A stretch of DNA of 64,000 nt from Viscum album (lineage: Eukaryota > Streptophyta > Magnoliopsida > Santalales > Viscaceae). A program made the position numbers and the translations under genes. The stretch is taken from the NCBI GenBank assembly GCA_963277665.1, contig OY728153.1:269054250-269118249 (forward strand), given 5' to 3'. Shown one piece after another: positions 1 through 12,064 of the stretch. Every line of letters starts with the position of its first letter. Position 1 is the first letter of the stretch. The notes under the pieces were generated by a model. It was not told where the DNA came from. It saw only the letters and a list, made by a program, of their open reading frames with translations, and ran no database searches.

Positions 1-2523
1 ATAAGAACCTCATACAACATTCCATAGTAGGTATGGTCTGTATGAGTATATTATTATTCCATTCGGTCTTATAGACTTTCCTTCAATTTTCATGGCTTTG
101 AGGAATAGGTTTTTCCATACCTATTTGGAATCTTTTTCATTGTCTTTGTGGATGACATCTTGGTGTATTCGCGCACTCATAATGACCATGCCAAACATCT
201 TGAGATCATTTTGAGTACACTGAGAGAGCATCAGATTTATGAAAATCTTGCCAAATGCGACTTCTATATTAACAAGGTCCACTTCATGGGCCATATTATT
301 TCAGAATTAGGAGTATTTATTGACCCTAAAAAGGTTAGTGTTGTAGTCTCTTGGGAGAAACCTAAGAACGTGTTTGATATCTAGTGTTTCTTAGGGATAG
401 AATGATATTACATGCATTTAATACATGACTTATCACATTTGGCTTCACCTCTTACTGGGCTTACAAAGAAGGGTGTATGTTCCTATGGTAAGATGAATGT
501 GAGAAATCCTTTTAGAAGCATAAAGGGATGATTGTATCATCACCGATTCTAATTCTTTCAGAACCAGGTAATGGTTATATCATATTCTATGATGCATCAG
601 GCACTTTCCTAGGAGTAGTGTTGATAGAGGAAGACAAAGATGTTGTGTATGGATATGGGAAGTTGAGGCCTCACTAGAGAAACTTCCCGACACACGACCT
701 CAATCTAGCAGCAGTTGTTCATGACTTACATTGCTGCAGACATAATTTGATGGGTGAGCACTTTTTGGTGTATATTGATCACAATATCCTCAAGTATATC
801 TTTTCCTAATGTGACTTGAATCTCCGATAGTGAATATGGGTCGAATATCTACAATCCTATGATTTTGATATTTCCTATACACCTCAAAAAGGCAATGTGG
901 TTGTAGATGGACTGATTTGGAAAACTCAAATTCAGGTTGTACATGAAGCCAGTGATGAATGGATGTTAATGGACCTCTTTTTAGAGCTTCATCTGGTGTT
1001 TCACAATTGTCACGAGTATTCTTACTTCTCAGCCTTAATAGTTACCTCTTCTCTCCTTAATAAGTTGAAGAGTGGGAAGTTTTCTGATCCTGAGGGTTTG
1101 GTTCTTCATGAGAGTATATGAGGACATAACCCACCTTCAGATTGGTCTATGGATAGAGATGACGTCCGGCATCTATGTGGATGTATTTAGGTTCCTAAAG
1201 ATGTGATATAGGAGTTGATGAAAGAGTCAAATGCTTCGTAGTGGGCAGTTCATCTAGGAATCTTGAAGAGGTATAGAGATATGCAATGCCAGTCTTTGTG
1301 ACCTGGGATGAAATGTTAGATTGCAGGCTTCATCACTATGTGTTCCACCTATCAGCAGGTGAAGGCAGAGCACCAGAGACCTGGAATCTCGTTACAGACA
1401 CTTTCAGTCCCAAAATTTAAATGGAAAGATATTGCTTTGGATTTCGTAGTCGGCTTACCTAGGTCACCGAGGGGTAGTGTTGCTATCTGGGTAGTCATTA
1501 ACCTACTAATTAAATCATCCCACTTTATTCCTATTCAAGAGACTTATCAGTTGATGAATTGGGAAGACTATATGTCAGTGATATCATACGACTATAAGGG
1601 GTTCCACGTACTATCATTTCAGATAGGGATTCTCGTTTCAATTCACGTTTTTGGTAGGGTTTTAATAAATCTATGGGAACTCAGGTGCTTCTAAGCACAT
1701 CTTTTCACCCTCAGACTGATGGAAAATCAGAACAGACAATACAGGTTTTGGAGGATATGCTCTGAGCATTCGTCCTTGATTTCGATTGTTCTTGGGAGAA
1801 GAATATCCCTCTCATCGAGTTCGCCTATATTAACAGTTTCAAATCGACGATTCAGATGGCTCCTTTTGAGGCCTCATATGGTAGGACATGTTGTTCACCC
1901 TTCTACTGGCTAGAGGCGAGTGAGGCAGCCCTACTAGCTCCTTGTCTCATTTGGTATACAATAGAATAGGTCCATTTGATCAGGAAGCATATGACTACTA
2001 CTCAGTCTAGACAGAAATCTTGTGTTAATCGTCATCGACGACCTCTTGAGTTCAAGGTTGGGGGTCATGTTTTTCTTTAAGTATCACATAGGCTTGGGAA
2101 TAAATGGTTACAGAATCAGGGTAAGCTATCACCTCATTATGTCGGTCCATTCGAGATTATAGAGAGATTTTGTCTTGTAGAATATCGGTTGATACTACCT
2201 CATAGGTATCATGCCATGAATGATGTCTTTCATGTCTCACAGCTTCACCAATATCATGCTGACTCATCTCACATATTTTATCCCGAGGAAATTGAGTTAA
2301 ACACTGATTCTACCTTTGAGAAATATCTAGTATGCATCATTGACCGAAGCACGAAGGCTCCTAGAGGAAAGTTTTTCCCTCTCATATGGGTGTTTTGGAA
2401 GCACGGCTGAGTATAGGATGAGACTTTGGAGAGGGAAACCGATGTACGTGCTCAGTGGCCAGTGTTGTTCTCAGACAATGTTTCCTTACCCTTGGAAGGA
2501 GAACTCAGGGGGTGAGTTATTTT
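1..2523 (+). pseudogene. R1 Ty3/gypsy pol remnant (RT to chromodomain-like end)
   Basis: Degenerate 3' part of a Ty3/gypsy polyprotein; the 5' part lies left of the window. Reading across frames gives, in order: the RT catalytic block with FVDD (about 140-165) and the RT connection (to about 385); RNase H (about 400-900); the H2C2 zinc region ending in a CSTYQQVKAEH-like string (about 1150-1370); the integrase core with LDFVVGLP near 1440, SDRDSRF near 1620 and the Glu in DGKSEQTIQ near 1720; the integrase C-terminus with GPFEII and NDVFHVSQLHQY (about 2030-2310); and a broken chromodomain-like segment ending near 2523. The integrase D, D and E residues are all visible, but stops and frameshifts separate the blocks, so no functional protein is expected. 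The RT is close to that of R7. Confidence 0.93.
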
Positions 2524-2536
2524 AAGGGGGGGAGAC
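2524..2536 (+). promoter_or_regulatory. R1 polypurine tract
   Basis: A G-rich purine run (AAGGGGGGAGA) directly precedes a TGTAAGAACC LTR start. This is the usual plus-strand priming site at the 3' end of a gypsy internal region, and it fits the position just after the pol remnant. Confidence 0.8.
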
Positions 2537-3458
2537 TGTAAGAACCCAATTTTTCACTCAGGTATGGATCCTTTAATTTTTAGTCTAAATATTACTTTGG
2601 TTCTAATATAGATACCTTCTGAGTTATCAAAGGTTCTGAGGGTGTTCAAGGCTTATTCAGTGCTCAGAACACCTCTTTTTGGGGAAAAAGGTCAAGTTTC
2701 ATGGTTTGTGCATGGTTTGTGCATGGTTTTCCTAACCGTTATGTTTGTGTTTTTTTTGGATAGTGGCACCTCAAATGGTTGGTGCATATCCATGTAGCCA
2801 AAATGTGCAAATTCCCCTTTTTCCTAGGTTTGGGCAGAACCTTCTCGAACGGTTTTCACTTGGTTTGACAAATCATGTGAACAAACTGTGCGTAGGCTAA
2901 AAAAATTGTAAAATAACCAAAATTCCCTTAAGGATCTATTAATCCTCCTCCTTCCTCCTAATCTGATTTTATGCAGGATTGAGCTAATTCTATCTCATTT
3001 TGGAGCATTTTGAAGATCTGAACATGGAATCAAGAGATTTCTTTCATCCAGCATCCGATTAGGCTTTCGTTCTTCATGTTGGATGTGCATCATTAAGTAC
3101 TCTAGTCCTCATTAGTCGTTCTTCTTCTCTTTCAATCATGACCTAGATATCACCATGTGAGTGTTTTTCACTTTTTCATAGATCTACTCTGATCTAAAAA
3201 AAATCAAGGTCCGATATCGAAGGAGAAGACTCGTACAAACCTAAGGTGGGTGGTCTATAACTCATCCCTAAGGTTCTTCGTTTTTGGAATGTTCATGTGG
3301 GTCCCACCAATTTCATTGGAAACCATTTCTTAAATTAACATGCCATGATTATTCTCATTAGAATCGTATGGTTATACACTTTCTAAATATGTGATTAGTT
3401 TTTAGTGGTTTCACCCACAACTCAATCTACCTCATGTTGATGGATATGCCATAATTTT
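2537..3458 (+). mobile_element. R1 3' LTR, left segment
   Basis: The LTR begins TGTAAGAACCC immediately after the polypurine tract and is cut at 3458 by insertion of R2. Near its start, in U3, it holds a short tandem repeat (2701-2730) and CATGGTTT-type motifs also found at the same end of the R7 and R8 LTRs. The rest of this LTR is inferred to resume at 25768. Confidence 0.8.
2701..2730 (+). repeat. 11-bp tandem repeat in R1 U3
   Basis: About 2.5 copies of an 11-base unit, TGGTTTGTGCA. The unit contains the TGCATGGTTT word that recurs in the corresponding part of the R7 and R8 LTRs. Confidence 0.8.
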
Positions 3459-5050
3459 TGTAATGCCCTTACCCCAGTTACCCTAAGTCGGTGCATTATT
3501 ACATAGCATTGGCATGATCACAAGGGATCAAATCCCGAAATACCGATGAGTTTAGTAGCCTTGGAAGTACTAGACACATTCATAAGTTTTAGTTACATCA
3601 TGAAATAAAAAAATCAACAACATTTTTCCCCTTTTAACACAATTATATCTTATCCTATTCCTACAAGTTAACCATAAAATACTTCTTCACATCCTGGGAA
3701 AAATAAAACATAGAAAGGGGTGAGCTCAGATGCTCAATAAGGATAACAATATAGCAGAAACTGTCATAAATAAGCATAAACATTTAAGGCAATGTATAAT
3801 ACTAAAACAAAATCGTCTTAAACATAAACTTCAGCATGATATGGCAAAGATAAAATCAAATAATTTCATTTACTTATTCACATGGATATTCTACTAGTCG
3901 AATAATTGCATGCAATATCAATAGTCACTTTCATAATGATGGAATGCATAATGCCAAACTTCATAACCACATAGTCAAGGCCTTATGCAAAGACTACAAA
4001 TAAGATTTTGTTAAGGCCATTTCCAGGGCACTAGTTTGTCTCATGAGACCTACTGATGCATCGACGAGCTGTAGAAGGCTCCACCCGTTACTTACTAAGT
4101 CCAATGCATTCCTCATTTGAAAAGGTTTAAACATAACATAAACATTCGTATTAAAAATAGCATACGAAATATCAATACTTTATCCATAAACCATGAATGA
4201 GGTAAAAATAAAACATCCACATTCAAGCATATCACAAAACCTACAATACAATATGGAAGTTTTGAATCATAATAAATCAACTTCAAACAAGCTTAAAATC
4301 CATCTAAAGATGTTGACATAGATGAAATCAAATTTTTTTAGAGAAATATCTATTTCTATTTTGAAATCATTTAAAAGTCATATAATTATAAAAGAAAAAA
4401 TTTATATTGAAAATATTCTTATAATCTTGTATGGGAAGCTTCGACGATGTTATAACAGCTCAAAATAGCCGCACCTACCGTATAAGTTAAAAAAAATACA
4501 TTCTTACCTTAATTTTGTGGAAAAGTTCATAAAGTACCTTGTTTGAAAAATGACAGAAAGATTCCTTTCAAAACATATAGGGTCAAATAAGGGTATAAAT
4601 GACTTTAAATCATAGTCTAGTAAATATTTAAAATGTTTCAAATTAAATTTTTAAGAAAACATGGACGTGGACGATAAACGGGTCCCATAAGTTACTTACG
4701 TAAAAATAACCTCGGATAAAAAAGAGATTGTAAAATTAACCCTTACCTTGTAATTTTACATAGTCTAGGGTATGTTAAAGAACTTTATAATATTTAAATC
4801 AATGTTATTAAATTATAAAATAACTATATACATAAATATGATATCATATATGACCCTCTAATACTGATTTGTTAATAATATTTTAGTAGTATCATCGTTT
4901 CGGGTGTTAACTAATTCGTTTTCATTTATATTCTTGGCTACGTATTCCATGTTTGTTATGGATAGGATGTATTTGATTCATATACAGATATATTATGTTC
5001 ATAAATATTATTTTTAATCATAAAATGAAAATTATTCTTGAATTATTACG

Positions 5051-5110
5051 ATGGGGAATGAATCCCATCGCGTTCGTGGAGACGGTAATCCGTACGTATG
5101 TACAAGCAAC
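5051..5110 (-). other. R2 LTR hairpin module, copy a
   Basis: The inverted repeat CGATGGG / CCCATCG (5050-5071, 8-base spacer) lies directly beside a GTTCGTG arm and the core GAGACGGTAATCCGTACGTA. The second R2 LTR carries the same module near 23624-23690 with some decay; its first hairpin stays paired as ACGATG / CATCGT. It lies in the transcribed part of the LTR, downstream of the minus-strand TATA box. Confidence 0.65.
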
Positions 5111-5221
5111 AATATCATTATATTGATAATGCAATAATATGTAATTGGTTGGTATATCATATATAATGAATCATTAACATGTTATACTTATTATTTATAT
5201 CATTTATATTCATTATTATGC

Positions 5222-5336
5222 CCATCCAAAATAATGAAGTGTTTGAATAACAAAATACCCCACGACGTGGAGACGGTAAGCCGTACGTAAACACGTATGG
5301 TGACTTTTTCATTTATAAGATGGATAGAATATTGAA
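5222..5336 (-). other. R2 LTR hairpin module, copy b (about 110-bp imperfect palindrome)
   Basis: The core GAGACGGTAAGCCGTACGTA (about 5270-5289) is flanked by ACGTGG and CACGT arms. Further out, a CCATCC...AATGAAG strand pairs imperfectly with CTTTTTCATT...GGATGG. The other R2 LTR repeats this at about 23799-23905. The core is shared with R3 and R6, but the arms differ and still pair. Confidence 0.7.
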
Positions 5337-5639
5337 TATGGTTGTACCATATTTATGATAACATCACTGTATATAGAAGATGTTGTAGTTATTATTTAAG
5401 AATGTAAACACCAAATAAAGAGGAAGTGGAAGAAGAAAAGAACTTGAAAGAGGTGATGAAATATTTACCTCTTCTTCAGGTTCTTCCTTTTGATTTGATC
5501 AAAAGGTATCCTTAGGTTAGTTTTCTGACCAAATAAAGGCCTCTAGGATGAAGGGAGTAAAGTTGGGAGGATATTTTGGTAGGGTTTGGCTAATCCAAAT
5601 TTCTTTGGACGTGTGAAATTAAGATAAGGGGAAGTACCC

Positions 5640-5646
5640 TTTTATA
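5640..5646 (-). promoter_or_regulatory. R2 LTR TATA box
   Basis: Minus-strand TATAAAAGG, at the same place in the LTR as in R3 and R6. In the other R2 LTR the matching site (24215-24221) reads TATAAAT. It would drive transcription toward lower coordinates, that is, toward gag from the 5' LTR copy. Confidence 0.6.
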
Positions 5647-7386
5647 AGAGAGGTGATGGTCACTTGAGGAAAAGCTTGAAATATTATTTTATAATAATAT
5701 AATTTTTGGTTTTAAGGGCTTAAAAATGATTTATTTCAAGACTAAGGTGGGGATGGGTCGAAATACTCTCAACCAATATGTTTTATACAGGTTTAGGTCA
5801 CTATATTAACCTAATCTTGTAGATTAAACTCTTAGTTAAATAGTTTGACATTTACCATGTCTCTTTTTATTTTTATATTATATGGTTAATAAACTTACTA
5901 TAAACTTCTAAGAGATACCCAAGTGGTTAACTATTAATATATATAACCTTATCTAAGTCCTTTTACCGATCAATATATTTTTTAGAATATTATATCAATT
6001 AATAATATTGTATTTGTTTTAAAAAATCAATTATGTCAATTTTGATACTATTTTGTATTAGGTTTTTGTGAAAATAATAACATCATGATAACTTCAAAAA
6101 AATTATTTAATCAACCCTTACATGTCATATTAACCTATAAAATTACTGTAATTCATCAAAAGTATAAAATTACATTTATTTGGATATTTATAATATCAAT
6201 TATTTTAATCTTTCATTAATAAGGTAATTACTACATAATCATTGTGTCATAAATAAATTAAATTATTTAATGTCTAAAAATTATAAATAAAATAAAATTA
6301 TGTAGGAAATATTTTTATATTTCTAATGAATATTAATAGTCGAATATATATTGTGTGTAACCCTATATTAAAAATGGTTTAGTTATTAAATTTTCAATTT
6401 AACTCTTTTAACTCATCTTTAAATAAAATAATAATAAATGTCCTAATCTAATCCATGTGGACCAAATGTAACGCCCCGACCCCAGTTACCCAGAGTCGGT
6501 GTATTATTGCGTAACATTGGCATGATCACAAAAGATCAAGTCTCGAAAGACCAATTAGTTTAGTAGCCTTGGAAACACTAGATACATTCATAAATGTTAC
6601 ATTAAATCCTAAAGTGAAAAACTACAATAACAAAGTCTCCATAGTCCACACTCATATCCTCTTCTGACTATCCCTGCAGGTCATTCATAAAATACTTCTT
6701 CACATCCTGGAAAATATTAAAATATTGAAAGGGGTGAGCTCAGATGCTCAGTAAGGATAACAATATTGTGTAAGCTTTCATAAATAAACATTAACATTTA
6801 TGAAAATTTATAACTAAAACAAAAGCCTTTTTAAACTTGAACTTCAGCATAATATGGCAAAAAAATAAAATTAAATAATTCCATTTACTTACTCACATGG
6901 ATATTTTACTAGTCGAATAATCCCATAAAATATCAATAACCACTTTCATAATGATGGAATGCATAATGCCAGACTATCATAACCACGTAGTCAAGGCCTC
7001 GGGCCAAGACTATAAATAAGATTTTGTCAAAGCCTCGTTCCAAGACACTAGTTTGTCTCATGAGACCTACCGATGCATCGAGGAGCTATAGAGGGCTCCA
7101 CCCGTCACTTATTAAGTCCAATGCATTCCTCATATGAATAGGTTTAAACATATCATAAACCATAACATAATCGTATCACATAAAACATGCATAAAGGCAA
7201 CATAACATTTCCACATTTCAATCACAAGATATCAATATGACACATTGATATAATAAAAACATTATCAAAACCATTTTCAATACCAAAATAAAAGAAAATT
7301 AAAACTTGGTAATTATTTTTCATTTAAAAAATGTTATGGCTTGTAGAGGAAGCCGAAACCCAAATAATGGCCATGGCGGTGGAGAA

Positions 7387-7411
7387 GTCGTTGTCGCAGC
7401 ATACGTACGAC
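7387..7411 (-). other. R3 LTR secondary hairpin
   Basis: GTCGT (7387-7391) can pair with ACGAC (7407-7411). It follows GGAGA and contains ATACGTACG, so it looks like a relative of the main hairpin core. R6 has matching sequences near 32995-33022 and 39970-39997. Confidence 0.5.
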
Positions 7412-8063
7412 AAGAAAAACATTCCTTTTTTTCGTTTAGTAAAATGCTTCGTATAAAAAGATTCCTTTTGAATAATCGTAAAAGTCAAAAGTGTTTATAC
7501 ACTGTATAAAATAAATTTTTCTATAAAACTGAATATGCCTCAATGAATGGAGATTCCGACGAAGTCCTTTAAAAAGATCATTTTTAAATAAAATATATCT
7601 ATTATGTGTATTCACTATATGTACACATAAATAAAGTACAAATTCAAGATAGGACATAATAATATAATGATATAATTTGAAAGTAGGAGATTAACCCAAA
7701 GAATGGAAATTGGGTTAAGAAGTTCCCTTACCTTGTGTCCGACTTGACTCGACCGTTCTTTAACCTCCTGAATAATAAACTATAGTTAATTTATATTTGT
7801 TTGAGAACCTTTTTCATGTTCATTATTCCTTTTATATCACTTATTACCATGTTATGAACATTATGTAATTATTTAAGTTAATAACGGTCATTTTGTCGAT
7901 CTTTGGTACTTGAGTCAAAAATAAACTTCTTATAATTACAAGTGGTTCATGTGGTGAAATATCCATTATATCCAGAATTATATTCATGTTGTAGATATCA
8001 TATATATCATATATATCCAGTATATATATGAATTTATAATATTACATAACATTTAGAGGTAAG

Positions 8064-8126
8064 AAATGAAATGCACCGTTCATGGAGACGGTAAGCCGTA
8101 CGTACACATGAACGCTACTTTCATTT
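8064..8126 (-). other. R3 LTR hairpin module
   Basis: Inner arms CGTTCATG (8077-8084) and CATGAACG (8107-8114) are perfectly complementary over 8 bp. An outer pair, AAATGAAA (8064-8071) and TTTCATTT (8119-8126), is also perfect. Between them lies the core with a small ACGG / CCGT stem and the self-complementary GTACGTAC. The right LTR copy (about 14164-14224) keeps most of it, with a few substitutions in the arms and core. Confidence 0.8.
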
Positions 8127-8830
8127 ATATTTCATATTTAATGGAATAAAATTATAATTATATAAAGGTATAATATAATTCCAGTATAATATAATGTATA
8201 ATACCATTTACTCTATCCTTTATACATCCCACATATGGTATTAACGATTCAAATCACTTTGAGGGGGCAGTAGTCCGCACTTCCTAAAATGAAATTATCG
8301 CGTTTACCCATAATGGAAATCGTAAAGGTATGACATAAATGAAAAATAAAGAAGCATAAGGAAAACATAAACATAATATATATCATATATAAAAAATAGT
8401 TTCATCATAATGGCCACCTTTGAAGGTGTTATATGAGTGTTGAACAATCATCGTTTCGTGAGACAGAAATTCGCCATCCACAGAAACAGTATGTTCTTTA
8501 ACCATTAGATGTAGGTGTGTGTAAGTGTAGCTCGAATACTTCTTATAAAAACATCCTAGTATATTTATGATACTGGTGTTGTTACAAAAGAAATGAATAA
8601 AAAGAGTTTAGGGGTTTGGAGAAGCAAAATAAAACAAAATAACATAAAAGAATACATTACCTTAAAATCGGGTAACTCTTTTTGATTTGAGCCAAAGTCT
8701 TCCTTGGGAAGCGTTCTGCCCAATGTGAGGATTCTAGGAGTAATAGAGGGAAGTTGGGAGATTATTGGAGCAGAGGTTGGCCGAGCCAAATGGCTTTGAA
8801 GGTGTGAGTAAGGTGGTAGTGGTGGGGGCC

Positions 8831-8837
8831 TTTTATA
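8831..8837 (-). promoter_or_regulatory. R3 3' LTR TATA box
   Basis: Minus-strand CTTATAAAAGGCCCCC context, a strong TATA match at the same LTR position as in R2 and R6. The equivalent in the 5' LTR is at 14928-14934. Confidence 0.65.
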
Positions 8838-10197
8838 AGTGGAGAAGAGGGGCACTCTTGGAAAGTAATGAAATGTTACTTTATTATACAATGATTTTCG
8901 GATTCTAAAGGTCCCATACTTATATAATTTGAGGTTAAGGTGATAATGGTTCTAAATATTCTCATCCTATAGGCTTTGGACTAGTGTAATGCTTAGATTA
9001 TACATTATCCTTCCATTTTATTAAAATCGTTAATTAATGAGGTAATCGCTGCATCATCATGGTGTCATAAATAATTTAATTTATTTAATGTCTAAAAATT
9101 ATAAGAAAAATATCATTATGTAGGAACTCTTTTTATCTTTCTAATTAATATTTATAGTAAAATATATGACTTGTATATCCACATTTCAAAATTGTTTTAG
9201 TAAAACGACTCATGTTTGTGACATTTTTATTTTAACATTAAATAAAACGTTTTTAATGTCATTTTCCTACCAAAGAGGCTTCATGGGGTCCCCAAGTTGA
9301 CCCATGGATTTTCATGGTCGGCCATGACTCACCCAATAGGGGTAGGACAAGTGTAAAGGTCATTTCATATTTTTATAATACCATTTTTACCTTAAATTTC
9401 ACTAATTACCTTTAATCGCGATTAATTAAACATAAAAGGTACTATTCACCAAAAAATTATTTTAATCCCATTGAACCACATTTTACTTTCTAATGACAAC
9501 CATGTATGTCGGATTTTTGAAAATAAAATCACAGAAGTGGTAATGTTTCATTTAAACGAAAAATATGTTTTTTAACTACCACTTAGTGGTTTCACTATTC
9601 ATCAAAAATTGAAGTTTTTCATAACAATGCCAAAATTTCACCCTAAGCTATAATTGATATTCTGAAAACAAAAATGATGACTATTTTATGAAATTACAAA
9701 CATATAAGTTTCATTAATTAATTTTATAATTAATTCCTACTGTCACAACAAATAGCGTGTTTTTAAGAAACAATATATATCAAAAGATTGACAATTTTTT
9801 ATGTCCAATTTCAAAGTAAAATTAATTATAATGAACCCCATTGGATAAAATGGTAAAAATGTATTCTAATTATACATTAAAACCACTAAATAGTATAATT
9901 TATCAATATAAATTATTTTTATTAAAAAATTTGTTTTAAGTATTTTTCACTATTCATAAAAATTTGGAAGTTCTCAGAAAATTAAAAAAAATTCAACATA
10001 AGAAAATTTTGACATTCCGAATCCAAAAATGAAGTCCATTTTGAAATATAAAATATATATAATTTCAAAAAGTGGGTATTACTATTCATAATGGCTATTT
10101 AGATTAGTCTCGGTGTGTTAGAATCTCGAACTTGCGTACAATGCAAGCTATTGCATTATTGAAAGAGAAGCGTATCATGGAAGCTCAAGGTGTTACA

Positions 10198-10233
10198 TTC
10201 TCCCCTCCTTCAATAAATTGCGTCCTTGCAATT
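10198..10233 (-). promoter_or_regulatory. R3 polypurine tract and adjacent hairpin
   Basis: On the minus strand a GAAGGAGGGGAGAA purine tract abuts the LTR. Just upstream is AAATTGC / GCAATTT, a 7-bp inverted repeat with a 6-base loop. R6 has the same arrangement with an 8-bp stem. Confidence 0.8.
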
Positions 10234-10794
10234 TGAAATTTTTCTTTGAAAATAAAAGGTTGAAAATAGAAAATACCTTTCTAGAAAACCCACATCGGAA
10301 ATAAGGTTAATAAAATTTAGCCTTAATAAAAGGGAAATGGAAATGAAAAACTCACCACCAAATTATGATCTTGATAAGGAGAACATTGGTGAAAATTAGA
10401 GACATATAATTGGAGGAAAAATGTAAATATTTGTAGGGAGTGATTGAGGTCATCAATCACAAACAAGTGTAAAATTGAGGGCCTCAAAGCCTTCAATCTA
10501 TGTTGATTTAAAATATTATCAGTTCAACAAGACATAAGGTATTAGGATAACACATTTTTTGTTTTAATATCCCTTTACTAAAGTTTAAGAATTAATTTAT
10601 TCATAGAATAAGAGATAGGTATATATATATTTATTCTTGACAAGTAGAGTTTCAACCTTCAACTAATTTATACCACAAACTCATCTTTCACTCAAAAAGA
10701 TAATAGCACTCAAAAATATTATATTTATCATAATCGTAAAAGGTTAAAAATATTAACACATACCATTTAGATTAGGAAAACTATTTTTTAATAA
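10234..10794. other. R3 internal filler, no gene seen
   Basis: AT-rich sequence between the polypurine tract and the SINE-like insert. I see no pol homology, although pol would lie here in an autonomous relative. It may be deletion scar or captured sequence. Confidence 0.6.
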
Positions 10795-10925
10795 CCAGGG
10801 ACTTCCTGTAGGCTAGTGGTAGGTAATAAAGGCCTATCGCACTATGGTTGTGGGTTCGATTCCTGCAGCTTTGTCCGATACGACGGGTTATTCCCCACCC
10901 TGTAGGTTGTCCTTTTCCTAAAACT
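10795..10925 (+). repeat. tRNA-derived SINE-like sequence
   Basis: An A-box-like GGCTAGTGGTAGG (10811-10823) is followed about 30 bases later by an exact B box, GGTTCGATTCC (10853-10863). This is the internal RNA polymerase III promoter layout of tRNAs and plant SINEs. The following 60 bases are pyrimidine-rich and GC-richer than the flanks. It does not fold as a complete tRNA by eye, and no target duplication was identified, so a SINE fragment or tRNA pseudogene is likelier than a working tRNA gene. Confidence 0.6.
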
Positions 10926-11600
10926 ATAGTATTATAATATTCCAAAAATAATCTTCATAAATGTTTTAACCTTAAACAATACTATCCAAAGATCAACTTA
11001 ATCCATTCCAACCTTTATAGTTATCTAAAATACTTCTTCCCAACTCACAGTCCAAATTTTATAAGGAAGGTAAACATAATGAAGATCCTTTTTTCCACGT
11101 AACAACATGTGAACACCTTCATCATGTATTCTTTTAAAACACTGAAACATACTGAATTACCATAAATTATTATTGATTACATTCATGATCCCTTATTGAT
11201 TATATAATACTACATATACTCCTTCTATCCAAAAATGTATACAAATCATTAATCATTTTCAAGGAATTTAAGAATATCCAATATAATTTATCCAAATCAA
11301 TCATGTATTATTCCAAAATCACTATCTCAGTATTAGAACCATATTATGGTTTATCTTTCTCTCAACCATATATTTTCCAAAAATTTAACCTGCTGTGGAG
11401 TCACTTTTCTTGGTTCCTCACAATCTCAAGTCCTTGATGAAATAGTACTGCCGTACAATCCTTATATACTCCATAATTATTATAACCAGTAAATCATTGA
11501 TACAACACTCAAATGTAAAAATTATTTAATAACAACATAAGAACTCTAATCATTCCTCTTCATCTGTGGTAGTATCATAACTTGATTATTATCCAATAAC
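10926..11600. other. R3 internal filler, no gene seen
   Basis: AT-rich and without a recognisable protein or RNA on either strand. It does not resemble R2 pol, which occupies the equivalent place. Confidence 0.6.
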
Positions 11601-11619
11601 ATCATTTGGGGCATACTCT

Positions 11620-12064
11620 GATGATTTGGACATTGGTTTGCGTGGTGTCCTCACTCCTTGCAGATGAAGCATTGTGCATTTGAAACCTTTTTCTTACCCT
11701 TACAGTCATGCACTTGGTGTCCTTTTTCTCCACACTTATAACAAACTCCCATTCCCTTCAGTCAAGTTCCAAGGTGTTTCTTCCCACAGTTATCACATAT
11801 TGGAAAATTCTTATTTTCCCTCATCCCATTATCCATCATTCTCTCTTCCATCCTTTTCTTCTCCTTCATCCCTTAAAATCCATAAGACTCATAGAATTAT
11901 CTACTTATCTTATTAACACATGATACGATTTCTTCATATGTTGAGAACACATGGGAGACTATTTCCCTTCTAAATGTTGGAATAATACCGTGAAAGATAT
12001 GATCCTTCTTACTCTTTGGATCATACATATTGATGGAGTTAACATTCCTTCTACTGGGCGCCAT
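11620..12064 (-). pseudogene. R3 deleted gag
   Basis: The start codon (12064, minus strand) opens MAPSRRNVNS..., matching the R2 gag start. After about 15 codons it jumps to the late capsid region: a GIIPTFRREI string followed by STYEEIVSCVNKI, equivalent to GLMPKYRREL...KSYEKLVRCAEKV in R6. About 200 codons between are missing. A stop follows at about codon 58, and further downstream are remnants of Cys/His zinc knuckles (about 11640-11800). It cannot encode a working Gag. Confidence 0.8.

Larger units (their letters stand above)
3459..6466 (-). mobile_element. R2 3' LTR, distal segment
   Basis: Runs from the R2 outer boundary to the R3 insertion point and matches the R2 5' LTR from 22027 to about 25043 along its length. 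It carries a TATA box (5640-5646, minus strand) and two copies of the hairpin module (about 5071-5110 and 5258-5302). The last five bases (6462-6466, CCAAA) are the R3 target duplication. No coding capacity is seen. Confidence 0.9.
6467..10197 (-). mobile_element. R3 3' LTR
   Basis: Left LTR, lying next to the polypurine tract at 10198, so it is the 3' LTR in minus orientation. It contains the TATA box at 8831-8837, a hairpin with ACGTACGAC (7381-7411) and the conserved hairpin module at 8064-8126. Its short open frames contain no recognisable protein. Confidence 0.93.

Noticed and set aside
8082..8100. GGTAAG inside the hairpin core as a splice donor
   Set aside because: It lies on the plus strand, whereas these elements are transcribed from the minus strand.
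8565..8891. Open frame in the R3 LTR, with similar frames at 14755-14988, 33972-34316 and 41023-41292
   Set aside because: The TATA box lies inside the frame, so the predicted transcript starts after its first codons. Homologous stretches also shift frame between R3 and R6. It looks like shared LTR sequence, not a protein.
10811..10870. Functional tRNA gene
   Set aside because: The A and B boxes are present, but I could not pair an acceptor stem or a plausible anticodon stem.
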